NCBI RefSeq assembly: GCF_001468485.1
Contig: NZ_LODI01000009.1
Span: 26,671-80,212, forward strand
Length of the DNA stretch: 53,542 bases
DNA from: Pseudoalteromonas sp. H71
Lineage (GTDB): Bacteria; Pseudomonadota; Gammaproteobacteria; Enterobacterales; Alteromonadaceae
Reading direction: 5' to 3'
Shown here: positions 27,811 to 35,935 of the stretch, piece by piece
How the letters are laid out: each line of letters begins with the position of its first letter
How positions within the stretch are numbered: position 1 is the first letter of the stretch
Notes under the pieces: generated by a model
Database searches by the model: none
What the model was told of the DNA's origin: nothing
Seen by the model: only the letters and a program-made list of their open reading frames with translations
Translations under genes and position numbers: made by a program

Positions 27811-28074
27811 GTGATAGCACTCTTATTTGACATCATCGGTATGACAGGTACTTTTTTAGTTGTAGGGTCGTTTTTTTTACTTCAGTTAGGTAAAACAACA
27901 CCAACCAGCCTGACATACAACATGATGAACTTAACAGGAGCGATTTTATTATTAATTAGCCTCTGTTATAACTTTAATTTGGCAAGCTTTGTGATAGAAA
28001 TATTTTGGATCGCAGCCTCATTAATTGGTTTATATAAGTACCTAAAAAATAGATCAGCATTAGCGACTAGTTAA
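27811..28074 (+). CDS. CBU_0592-like small membrane protein
   Basis: An 87-aa inner-membrane protein with three hydrophobic helices. The pattern GMTGTFLVVGSFFLLQLGKTTPTSLTYNMMNLTGAILLLISL is that of the CBU_0592 family of unknown function (written here only in outline: strand of GTFLVVGSFFLLQ, then NMMNLTGA). The GTG start at 27811 is chosen because AAAGGA lies seven bases upstream; an in-frame ATG at 27739 would add 24 residues unlike the family. A hairpin terminator follows at 28087. Confidence 0.72.
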   Translation: MIALLFDIIGMTGTFLVVGSFFLLQLGKTTPTSLTYNMMNLTGAILLLISLCYNFNLASFVIEIFWIAASLIGLYKYLKNRSALATS

Positions 28075-28086
28075 TTTTGATATGTT

Positions 28087-28118
28087 CGCCGTAGGCCTTT
28101 TGTTTACGGCGTTTCTTT
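28087..28118 (+). terminator. rho-independent terminator
   Basis: CGCCGTA pairs with TACGGCG around an 11-base loop, followed by TTTCTTT, just after the CBU_0592-like gene. Confidence 0.75.
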
Positions 28119-28280
28119 AAATCCCCTTTTTGATTTTTTTATTGCTTAGATCTTTACACTCTCACTAAACGCTTTAAATATTTTACTTTGTATTTATTGT
28201 GTTGGGTGATGTGTATCCATTTGACAAGTCCTCACCATCTTATTTACTGTAACGTCTGTTAAAAAGCTTTTGGCGCAGTA

Positions 28281-29747
28281 ATGTTAAGCAATCTAAACAA
28301 TATTAATCAAACATATTCAATTATGCGAAGCTTGTGGTTATGGCTTGGCCCCATTGTCATGCTGTTAACCTGTTTATTAGAGCCGCCAAGCGGCCTGTCT
28401 AATACAGCCTTTAAAACAGCCGGTTTAGCGTTTTGGATGGCCTCTTGGTGGGTAACTGAGGTTGTGCCTATTCCTGCGACTTCATTGTTGCCGCTCGTCA
28501 TAACGCCACTTGTGGGTATTGCACCTATCAAAATTACAGCAGCACCTTATGCACATCCACTCATATTTTTATTTTTGGGTGGTTTTTTAATATCAATAGC
28601 TATGGAGCGTTGGGGGCTACATAAACGAATTGCGTTAACCACTATGCTCTATGCGGGTAAAAAGCCTAGCTTACAAATATTAGCCATGATGCTAGTAACA
28701 GCATTTTTATCTATGTGGATGTCAAACACTGCAACAACGGTGATGATGTTGCCCATCGCGTTATCAATTATTCATTTAGTGAGTAATTCTGATTCTAGTG
28801 AAGATGAATTTGCAAAAGCATTACTGTTATCAATTGCCTATGGTGCCAGCATTGGTGGTATTGCTACGTTAATAGGAACACCGCCTAATGCCCTTATGGC
28901 AGCTTACTTATCTGAAAGTTACCAAATTGAAATTGGCTTTGGGCAGTGGATGATGGTAGGTGTACCTTTGGCAATTGCCATGTTGTTGGTGTGCTGGATA
29001 TGGCTTACTAAATTTAGCTATAAAGTTGATAAAAATGCAGAAAACATACTAGACAGTAAAACCATGTTTGTTGATGAGCTTGCAGCACTCGGTTCGTTGC
29101 AACGCGCAGAAAAAGGGGTGTTTTTAGTATTTTCACTCGCAGCGCTCTGTTGGATTTTTAGACCGCTATTAGCTGACTTATCGGGTCTTGGTATTTCAGA
29201 TACAGCTATTGCGATTGCAGCAGCCCTGGTGTTATTTGTTTTGCCAGCTAAAAAGGGCAGTGACGAGCGTATTTTAGATTGGGCGAGTGCGTCTAAAGTT
29301 CCTTGGGGTGTGTTATTACTTTTTGGTGGGGGCTTATCATTAGCATCACAAATTAAATCTTCTGGTTTAGCGCAATACATTGCACAGATGATAGAAGGTG
29401 CGAGTGCTATTCCGTTCGTTATGGGAATTCTTGTGGTTGTTGCGCTCATTACTTTTTTAACTGAAATAACGAGTAACACAGCCACGGCAGCTGGCTTTTT
29501 GCCGTTATTAGGCCCTGTTGCTGAAAGTGTTTTTGGATCGCCCTTAGTATGGGTTATTCCTGCTGCTATAGCATGCAGTTGTGCGTTTATGATGCCTGTT
29601 GCAACACCACCAAATGCCATTGTGTTTGGCTCGGGGAAAATTAAAATTCGCGATATGATCAAAGCAGGCTTTGCACTTAACCTAGTCGCTATCGTGTTAA
29701 TTACACTTGTAACCATAACGCTCGCAAAAACAGTATTTAATTTTTAA
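28281..29747 (+). CDS. DASS/SLC13-family sodium-coupled anion or dicarboxylate transporter
   Basis: A 488-aa polytopic inner-membrane transporter with about 11-12 TM segments. Two family repeats are clear: SMWMSNTATTVMMLPIALSI with IGTPPNALMAAYL, and TEITSNTATAAGFLPLLGPV with PVATPPNAIVFGSGKI. The SNT motifs in both halves bind carboxylate and Na+ in this family (VcINDY type). Citrate, succinate or similar acids are likely substrates, not resolved here. The start could be ATG 28281 or the in-frame ATG 28323 (MRSLWLWLGP); neither has a good ribosome site. Confidence 0.92.
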   Translation: MLSNLNNINQTYSIMRSLWLWLGPIVMLLTCLLEPPSGLSNTAFKTAGLAFWMASWWVTEVVPIPATSLLPLVITPLVGIAPIKITAAPYAHPLIFLFLGGFLISIAMERWGLHKRIALTTMLYAGKKPSLQILAMMLVTAFLSMWMSNTATTVMMLPIALSIIHLVSNSDSSEDEFAKALLLSIAYGASIGGIATLIGTPPNALMAAYLSESYQIEIGFGQWMMVGVPLAIAMLLVCWIWLTKFSYKVDKNAENILDSKTMFVDELAALGSLQRAEKGVFLVFSLAALCWIFRPLLADLSGLGISDTAIAIAAALVLFVLPAKKGSDERILDWASASKVPWGVLLLFGGGLSLASQIKSSGLAQYIAQMIEGASAIPFVMGILVVVALITFLTEITSNTATAAGFLPLLGPVAESVFGSPLVWVIPAAIACSCAFMMPVATPPNAIVFGSGKIKIRDMIKAGFALNLVAIVLITLVTITLAKTVFNF

Positions 29748-29885
29748 AATGGAGTCCCTTTGTACCTCAAGCAAAGCGACTCTTAATCAGTATGTATGTT
29801 GTTGTAATAGGTAAATTAGTGTTATTGCTCGAAAAACAGAACAAGGTTATAGTCGACAATAACTTTAAAAATCGAGTAACCTATT

Positions 29886-31304
29886 TTGACGACAGACACA
29901 GTACAAACAGCTTCTTTATCAACGCAGTTTAATAGTTTGCAAAATGCGTTTTTAGATAACCCTTATCCTACAGTTCATTCTCGATTAGCCATTTTAAAAA
30001 AATTACGTTCGCGCATTGTAGAGCTTGAAGAAGAACTTATCAGTGCGGTATCTAAAGACTTTGGTTACCGTACTGCGTTTGATACCTTACTGGGGGATAT
30101 TTTACCTACCGTGCAAGGGCTTTCGCACATTATTAAAAAGCTACCTAAGTGGTCAAAGCCTAGTAAACGTTCTGTGGGGCTTAGCCTATGGCCTTCAAAA
30201 GTAAGTGTTACCTATCAGCCAAAAGGCGTTGTAGGCGTTATCGCACCGTGGAATTATCCAATTCAACTTGCAGTTGTGCCAGTGATCACCGCAATTGCTG
30301 CGGGTAATAAGGTTATGTTGAAGCTGAGTGAATTTACTCCTCATACCAATGCTGTTTTAGAAAAGCTTTTTGATAATAAAATGAGCCAGCACGTATGTGT
30401 GGTCCAAGGTGGTAGTGGCGTTGCAAGCGAATTTTCGTCCCTCCCTTTTGCACACTTATTATTTACCGGCTCTACAGGGGTTGGCAAATTAGTAATGAAA
30501 GCCGCCAGTAAAAACTTAACCCCCGTTACTTTAGAGCTTGGCGGCAAGTCACCAGTTATTATTACCGAGCAAGCTGATATTAAAAAGGCTGCGCACGCAC
30601 TTTTATTTGGAAAAATGGCGAATGCCGGGCAAATTTGTGTTGCACCAGACTATGTATTTGTGCCTAAAACCTTAGAAAGCCAGCTCATCAAACAGCTATG
30701 TGAGCTTTATAAAAAGCACTTTAAGCAAGGTGTTGAAGGTAAAAATTTAACCTCTATTATTAGTGATTCGCATTATGCGCGTTTATCCGAATATTTGGTA
30801 CAAGCACAAGCACTTGGGGCAAATGTCATTAAGCCACTTGAGCAAAATCAACAAGATGCAGATAAGCATCGTATGGGTCTGCATTTAGTCACAAACGTGA
30901 CTGATGACATGCAACTTATGCAAGACGAATTATTTGGGCCTATATTGCCAATTAAGAGTTATGGGAAGTTAGAAGAAGTTCTTGATTATATTAAACAGCA
31001 TCCTAACCCACTTGCTCTTTATATTTTAGGTCAAGATAAACAAGCGCAAGAGTATATTATTAAACAAACGCTCAGTGGCACCGTTGCCGTTAACGATACT
31101 CTGGTGCAAGTAACTGCTGACGACGCGCCATTTGGTGGCGTAGGTCACTCAGGTATGGGGCACTATCATGGTAAAGAAGGGTTTTTAACGTTTAGCCACG
31201 CTAAAAATACACTGGTTTCTGGTTCTTTTAACCCCCGTATAGGGTTGTTACTCAAGCAAAGCAAACTGCTAACTAAACTATTAAAGTGGCTATATATTAA
31301 GTAA
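29886..31304 (+). CDS. coniferyl-aldehyde-dehydrogenase-like aldehyde dehydrogenase
   Basis: A 472-aa NAD(P)-dependent aldehyde dehydrogenase. Catalytic residues are present: PWN (N123), TLELGGKSP (E217) and NAGQICVAPDYV (C251). The short N-terminus, FGYRTAFDTLLGDILPT and the hydrophobic basic tail (LLLKQSKLLTKLLKWLYIK) match the coniferyl/fatty-aldehyde group (class 3-like), which often associates with membranes. The TTG start at 29886 fits the family N-terminus, but its ribosome site is poor. The natural substrate is unknown. It shares a terminator with the convergent Sel1 gene. Confidence 0.88.
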   Translation: MTTDTVQTASLSTQFNSLQNAFLDNPYPTVHSRLAILKKLRSRIVELEEELISAVSKDFGYRTAFDTLLGDILPTVQGLSHIIKKLPKWSKPSKRSVGLSLWPSKVSVTYQPKGVVGVIAPWNYPIQLAVVPVITAIAAGNKVMLKLSEFTPHTNAVLEKLFDNKMSQHVCVVQGGSGVASEFSSLPFAHLLFTGSTGVGKLVMKAASKNLTPVTLELGGKSPVIITEQADIKKAAHALLFGKMANAGQICVAPDYVFVPKTLESQLIKQLCELYKKHFKQGVEGKNLTSIISDSHYARLSEYLVQAQALGANVIKPLEQNQQDADKHRMGLHLVTNVTDDMQLMQDELFGPILPIKSYGKLEEVLDYIKQHPNPLALYILGQDKQAQEYIIKQTLSGTVAVNDTLVQVTADDAPFGGVGHSGMGHYHGKEGFLTFSHAKNTLVSGSFNPRIGLLLKQSKLLTKLLKWLYIK

Positions 31305-31315
31305 TACAAATTAAA

Positions 31316-31357
31316 AAAGCTGAACTCGTTATGCGCAATGACACTAAGTTCAGCTTT
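31316..31357. terminator. bidirectional terminator
   Basis: AAAGCTGAACT pairs perfectly with AGTTCAGCTTT around a 20-base loop, between the convergent aldehyde dehydrogenase and Sel1 genes, with A/T tracts outside. Confidence 0.75.
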
Positions 31358-31373
31358 ATTTGTATTGCTTGAC

Positions 31374-32099
31374 TTAAAACAGACGCCCTTCGCCTGCATA
31401 TGTGCCTGCAAGAATTTTAGTGTAAATTGCGTCGGCTTTTTCTTTTGCTTCTTCAATTTCTTTTGGTAGCATGGAACGCTCATCCAGCTTTCGGCTGTGG
31501 CTTGCTTGCATGTTGCCATTGTATTCGGCAATCGTATTCCATATGTATGACTTTTCGAGGTTTTTTGGCATTCCTAACCCCTCAAAGTACATAAGCGCTA
31601 AATTAAATTGCGCTAAAGAATAGTTATTACCTGCGGCTTTTTCGTACCAAGTTTTGGCAAGTTTGTAATCGTGACTAACACCGTCACCATTTGAATACAT
31701 AACACCTAAGTTAAACTGTGCGGCAGGCATGTTTTTTTTGGCTGCTTTTTCGAATAGAGATAAAGCCATTTGTTTGTCTAATTTAACGCCTTTACCTTCA
31801 TCGTATAATACCGCTAATGCAAACATTGAGTCTGCGTGGTTCTTTTTTACGCCTTTTTTGTATAGGTCGGCTGCTTTGTAATAATCGCGTGTAACGCCGT
31901 GGCCTTCTTCGTATAACTTAGCAAGTTCGTAAATACCAGGTGCAAACCCTTTGTCGGCAAGGTACTCAAATTCTTTTAAAGCGAATTCAAAGCGACCTTC
32001 GTTTGCCGCAATAATACCTTCTTCAAGAGTCGCATTGGCAAAAGGGCTAGCAATTAAAGCACCCGTAAGTAATAACGTTTTTAAATTAAACTGTGACAT
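31374..32099 (-). CDS. exported Sel1-repeat (TPR-like) protein
   Basis: A 241-aa protein with a signal peptide (MSQFNLKTLLLTGALIASPF, ending ANA) and about four to five Sel1-like repeats, recognisable from AKLYEEGHGVTRDYYKAADL, AVLYDEGKGVKLDKQMALSL, GVMYSNGDGVSHDYKLAKTW and ALMYFEGLGMPKNLEKSYIW. These solenoids mediate protein contacts, often in envelope regulation. The chosen ATG has GGAG eight bases upstream; the longer frame to 32129 adds residues before the signal peptide. The repeats nearest the C-terminus end in a Lys/Glu-rich helix. Partners are unknown. Confidence 0.88.
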   Translation of the reverse strand: MSQFNLKTLLLTGALIASPFANATLEEGIIAANEGRFEFALKEFEYLADKGFAPGIYELAKLYEEGHGVTRDYYKAADLYKKGVKKNHADSMFALAVLYDEGKGVKLDKQMALSLFEKAAKKNMPAAQFNLGVMYSNGDGVSHDYKLAKTWYEKAAGNNYSLAQFNLALMYFEGLGMPKNLEKSYIWNTIAEYNGNMQASHSRKLDERSMLPKEIEEAKEKADAIYTKILAGTYAGEGRLF

Positions 32100-32510
32100 A
32101 GCGATATCTCCAACAAGTAATCGTTTCACTGTGAGTTAAATAAAACCATTTTCTTTGCAATACTATTGCACTCACACGTAATGAAGGGCGTATAACATTG
32201 CTGTATTTTAGGTTTATTGTATTGCTACAAGAAAATTAGCGTGCATTTAGGTTTAGATAAACACTGTGTGCCAATATAGCATAGCTCAAATCGAGGTTGT
32301 TTTACCTAACCCGTTTGATGTAATAAGCGTAAGATACAGATATAACAGAAAATTTAAAAGAAATAACTAGGTCAAAGCACGGCTAAAAACGTGTTACTTT
32401 AATTTTATACTTTTGAGCTTACGTGCGATTAAAAAGAGCGTGTTCGTAATACGCAAGGTCATTATGGAAGTGCTTAGCTACGTTAAGCGTTCATGTTTGC
32501 AGAGGTGAAA
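32100..32510. other. intergenic region between divergent Sel1 and DUF6279 genes
   Basis: About 410 bp holding both promoters. Short AT-rich stretches occur, but I see no convincing sigma-70 pair, RNA gene, repeat or ORF apart from the AGAGGTG ribosome site at 32501-32507. Confidence 0.5.
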
Positions 32511-33371
32511 ATGTTTAAAACAATAAAAAATAAGTTGTCACATATAACGATTGCGTTAAGTGTATTGCTATTAACGAGTTGTTCTGCTTCGTTTACTTAT
32601 AATAATTTAACATGGTTATCGTCATTTTGGGTTGATGACTACGTCGATTTAAACAAACAACAGAACAAACAACTAAAAGAAATTATTAATATCACACAGC
32701 AATGGCACCGCGACACACAATTGCCAGCATACAAGCAAGATATTGAAAACTTAAAATTGCTGTTTAATCAACAACTCAACCATGCCCAATTAAAAGAGCA
32801 GGTGGTATTTGCCAGAACGCATTGGAAAAACCTTCTTGAACATGCGCATTACCCCCTTGCACAGCTAGGGTATACGCTTTCTAAAGAGCAACGCGACGAA
32901 TTTATACAAAATATACAAGATCAAATTAACGAAGATCGTGAGCAATATAACGAACAATCTAGTAAAGAGCGCAAAACTAAACGCCTAGAAAACCAGCTAG
33001 ACTACTATTCAGATTGGCTTGGTAAGCTCACTGACCAGCAAAAACAACTCATTGCAGACGCAAATAATGAACACACAGAATCAGGGGCTCTTTGGCTAGA
33101 TTACAAACAAACTCGCTTAGATGCGGCTAAAGTAATAATGCATAATAAAAGCTTACCAAAAAACGAGTTTGTGAATAAACTGAGCCACGTAATAAAAGAA
33201 CGTGAGGCCTTTATGAGCGAAGAACAATTAGCCATAAATGCAACCAACCTCGATTTATATGTCAATTTATTAATCGAACTCGCTCCTACATTGAGCAACA
33301 AACAGCGCGAAAGCGTTAATGATGAATTTGACAGCCTGATTGAAACTCTAAACGATTTAATGGAATCGTAA
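32511..33371 (+). CDS. DUF6279-family lipoprotein
   Basis: A 286-aa lipoprotein: MFKTIKNKLSHITIALSVLL then LTSC, with lipidated Cys24. The segment TYNNLTWLSSFWVDDYVDLN followed by QQNKQLKEII is the DUF6279 hallmark. The rest is almost wholly helical and rich in Gln, Lys and Glu, with long amphipathic helices. ATG 32511 has an AGAGGTG ribosome site; an in-frame ATG at 32493 would add six residues before the signal. Function unknown; it should sit on a membrane facing the periplasm. Confidence 0.83.
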   Translation: MFKTIKNKLSHITIALSVLLLTSCSASFTYNNLTWLSSFWVDDYVDLNKQQNKQLKEIINITQQWHRDTQLPAYKQDIENLKLLFNQQLNHAQLKEQVVFARTHWKNLLEHAHYPLAQLGYTLSKEQRDEFIQNIQDQINEDREQYNEQSSKERKTKRLENQLDYYSDWLGKLTDQQKQLIADANNEHTESGALWLDYKQTRLDAAKVIMHNKSLPKNEFVNKLSHVIKEREAFMSEEQLAINATNLDLYVNLLIELAPTLSNKQRESVNDEFDSLIETLNDLMES

Positions 33372-33538
33372 ATAGTAAACCTTTACAGTGGCTGATAATG
33401 CTTTATTTTATATAATATAAATATGATCTTATCGATTGGGTTCAACGTAAGTAAGGCGTTTTAAAGTTAGTCAGTTATTCACAGTAATATTTGTATATTT
33501 TGAAAAATACATAATTAAAGGACTCTAATGGCACATAT

Positions 33539-34558
33539 ATGGTAACTGACTTAAAAAGCATGCTGGCTACGTGGCACCCTTTGCGAGACGAACAGCAATG
33601 GGTATTGGCAACATTGTACAAAATTGAAGGCTCCAGCTACCGCAAGCTAGGCGCTATGATGCTTATTTCTAGCCTAGGCCAGCGTTTAGGTATGCTTTCG
33701 GGGGGGTGCCTAGAGGCAGATATTCAGCGCCACGCCAAACAAGTGATGACCTCTTTAAAATCAAAAACCATTACTTATGACGCAACTGACGAGGATGATT
33801 TAACTTTTCAATTAGGCATTGGTTGTGGTGGTATTGTTCATATTGTTTTACAGCCAGTGAATGATGCCAATGAATACTTAAATCTCGATTCAATTTTTAA
33901 TGCTCTAAAAGAAAAAGTGTCAGGTTACTATTTACAACCCGTTAAACCTGTTTGTGCGTTGGGGCAGGGCGTTTTTTCAAAACGTAATGTTTCTGATGGC
34001 CTTTCTGTTAATCGTAAAGCACAAGTCATTGAAAAAAATAATCAGCATTGGCTACAAGTAGCCGTATACCCAGCCCCCCATATTTTAATTGTGGGGGGCG
34101 GTGCCGATGCTGTTGCAGTTTATTCGATAGCAAAGCAACTAGGTTGGATCGTGACCGTATGGGATCCGCGTGCAGCTAATGCTAAAAGGCAATATTTTCA
34201 GCAGGCAGATACAATTTTACGTTGTCCCCCACAAGAGCTAACTCAATATTGTGAAATGCAAAAGGTAGATGCCAGCATATTAATGGCGCACAGTGTTGAG
34301 CTTGATGCAAATGCACTTTTTGCGTTGAGCCAATCTAATTTAAAATATATGGGATTGCTGGGTCCAAAGCACCGACGCGCACAGGTTTTTGAGCAAGCCA
34401 ATACAGCTATTGAGGATGTTAAAGCACCTGTTTTTGGTCCTGTAGGACTTAATTTGGGTGGAGACTCGCCAGAAAGTATTGCATTGTCACTTATTAGTGA
34501 AATACATGCTGTGCTTTCTAATAAAGATGCTAAATCCCTCAGTAATTGGGGCCAATAA
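33539..34558 (+). CDS. XdhC/CoxI-family molybdenum-hydroxylase maturation factor
   Basis: A 339-aa accessory protein that binds and sulfurates the molybdenum cofactor and inserts it in xanthine-dehydrogenase-family enzymes. The N-terminal XdhC_CoxI domain has KIEGSSYRKLGAMMLI and GMLSGGCLEADIQRHA. The C-terminal Rossmann domain starts HILIVGGGADAVAVYSIA and includes the VDASILMAHS and GLLGPKHRRAQVFEQ motifs. It is the first gene of a cluster with a MocA-like enzyme and two molybdenum-hydroxylase subunits. A five-codon ORF (33528-33545) overlaps its start. Confidence 0.9.
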   Translation: MVTDLKSMLATWHPLRDEQQWVLATLYKIEGSSYRKLGAMMLISSLGQRLGMLSGGCLEADIQRHAKQVMTSLKSKTITYDATDEDDLTFQLGIGCGGIVHIVLQPVNDANEYLNLDSIFNALKEKVSGYYLQPVKPVCALGQGVFSKRNVSDGLSVNRKAQVIEKNNQHWLQVAVYPAPHILIVGGGADAVAVYSIAKQLGWIVTVWDPRAANAKRQYFQQADTILRCPPQELTQYCEMQKVDASILMAHSVELDANALFALSQSNLKYMGLLGPKHRRAQVFEQANTAIEDVKAPVFGPVGLNLGGDSPESIALSLISEIHAVLSNKDAKSLSNWGQ

Positions 34559-34561
34559 AGT

Positions 34562-35158
34562 ATGCGCATAGCAAAAGTATTGTTAGCCGCCGGGCAATCG
34601 TCTCGTTTTAATGGGTGTAAATTAATAGCTAATGTTGGCAACAATAAAAGCATGATCGCGCGTGCAGTTGAAGTTTTACAGCAGTTAGACGCAAGCCCTG
34701 TTTATATTGTTTCTGGTGCGTGGCATAGCGAAATTACTCAAGCGCTTAAGCACTCAAATAACATTGAAATTATCCATAATTTACATTGGCATCAAGGTTT
34801 AGGTAAATCAATTGCGCTTGCAGCCAATCATTTAAAGCATAGTGGCGATTGGGATGGCATTTTATTTATGCTAGCAGATCAGGTTGAATTAGAAACTTGC
34901 GATATTCAGCTTTTAGTTACTCAGTTTCAGAAAACCCCCACCCGATGGTGTGCTAACTATGGAAAGCGCTTAGGTGTGCCAGCAATATTTCCTCATGATG
35001 ATTTTGATTTACTCACCACTTTAACGACTGACAAAGGTGCGCAACACTTACTTCGTGGCTCGGGTGATATTGTAAACAGCATTTTAATTAGCCAGGCAAG
35101 CACAGATATAGACACCGTTGAGCAGTTAAAGCGCTATGCCTCTAAAGTAGGGACTTAG
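34562..35158 (+). CDS. MocA-like molybdenum cofactor cytidylyltransferase/NTP transferase
   Basis: A 198-aa nucleotidyltransferase of the MobA/MocA fold. The signature near the N-terminus, VLLAAGQSSRFNGCKLI, binds NTP and Mg. MLADQVELE is the metal-binding central motif, and WCANYGKRLGVPAIF the substrate-loop motif. MocA attaches CMP to Mo-molybdopterin, giving the MCD form used by xanthine-oxidase-family enzymes, which fits the molybdenum hydroxylase encoded just downstream. It starts 3 bp after xdhC ends, so the two are co-expressed. Confidence 0.87.
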   Translation: MRIAKVLLAAGQSSRFNGCKLIANVGNNKSMIARAVEVLQQLDASPVYIVSGAWHSEITQALKHSNNIEIIHNLHWHQGLGKSIALAANHLKHSGDWDGILFMLADQVELETCDIQLLVTQFQKTPTRWCANYGKRLGVPAIFPHDDFDLLTTLTTDKGAQHLLRGSGDIVNSILISQASTDIDTVEQLKRYASKVGT

Positions 35159-35434
35159 TTACTAACGTGCACTATAGCTAATAAATCTATCGCAAGCAGG
35201 TTCGGGTTAAATAGAAAAAACAAACTAAACTTTAATTGAAAATTTTTAGATGCCTTGCAAATATAAGACGTCATTAATATTTGTAAGCGTAAAGGCATAC
35301 TGCGCAGCGTGTAAACTTGCGTGCACTACTTAAGAGCAATGTTGAAGGGTCAGTTGCTTTAATTTTAATGATACTCCAACTGTTCAGCACAACTCGCGGT
35401 GCAGTTGATTGAAAGCTTATTCAAGGGGCGAGTT

Positions 35435-35923
35435 ATGGTAACGTTTACAATTAATGGCAAAGTGATTGAATCACATGCAAGTGAAGATACACCTTTGTTA
35501 TGGGTTATTCGCGATGAAGTCGGGCTAAAGGGCACTAAGTTTGGTTGTGGCATAGCAATGTGTGGTGCTTGTACTGTGCATTTAGACGGACAGGCCACGC
35601 GCTCATGTGTATTACCTATTGCTGCTGTAGCAGGTAAAAATATTACTACTATTGAAGGTCTTAATAACGAACACCCGCTGCAAAAAGCATGGGTTGATGA
35701 GCAAGTACCGCAATGTGGATATTGTCAGTCTGGCCAGATTATGCAAGCAGCAACATTGCTTGCAGAGAATCCATCACCAACTGATGAAGAAATTGTCAAT
35801 CATATGAATGGTAATTACTGTCGTTGTATGGCTTACAAACGTATAAAGTCGGCAATAAAACGTGCGGCTGATGAATCACAAAGCGCAGTACAAATGTTTA
35901 ACCCAAATGAGCAAGACGTTTAA
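35435..35923 (+). CDS. [2Fe-2S] small subunit of IorAB-type molybdenum hydroxylase
   Basis: A 162-aa electron-transfer subunit. The plant-type cluster is bound by C38, C43, C46 and C58 ([17 protein letters not shown]). The second helical cluster is bound by C94, C97, C129 and C131 (CGYCQSGQ and NYCRCMAY). ATG 35435 has AAGGGGCG upstream. It precedes the large subunit by 12 bp. It has no export signal of its own and would travel through Tat with the large subunit. It is closest in kind to isoquinoline 1-oxidoreductase alpha (IorA). Confidence 0.92.
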   Translation: MVTFTINGKVIESHASEDTPLLWVIRDEVGLKGTKFGCGIAMCGACTVHLDGQATRSCVLPIAAVAGKNITTIEGLNNEHPLQKAWVDEQVPQCGYCQSGQIMQAATLLAENPSPTDEEIVNHMNGNYCRCMAYKRIKSAIKRAADESQSAVQMFNPNEQDV

Positions 35924-35935
35924 TTGGAGCGGATA

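Noticed and set aside
29018..29716. 232-aa minus-strand open frame inside the DASS transporter gene
   Set aside because: Antisense shadow of a well-conserved transporter; low-complexity composition, no ribosome site, no recognisable domain.
35159..35434. Small gene or RNA between the MocA-like gene and the [2Fe-2S] subunit gene
   Set aside because: About 275 bp with no ORF, no clear hairpin and no recognisable motif; probably only a promoter region.
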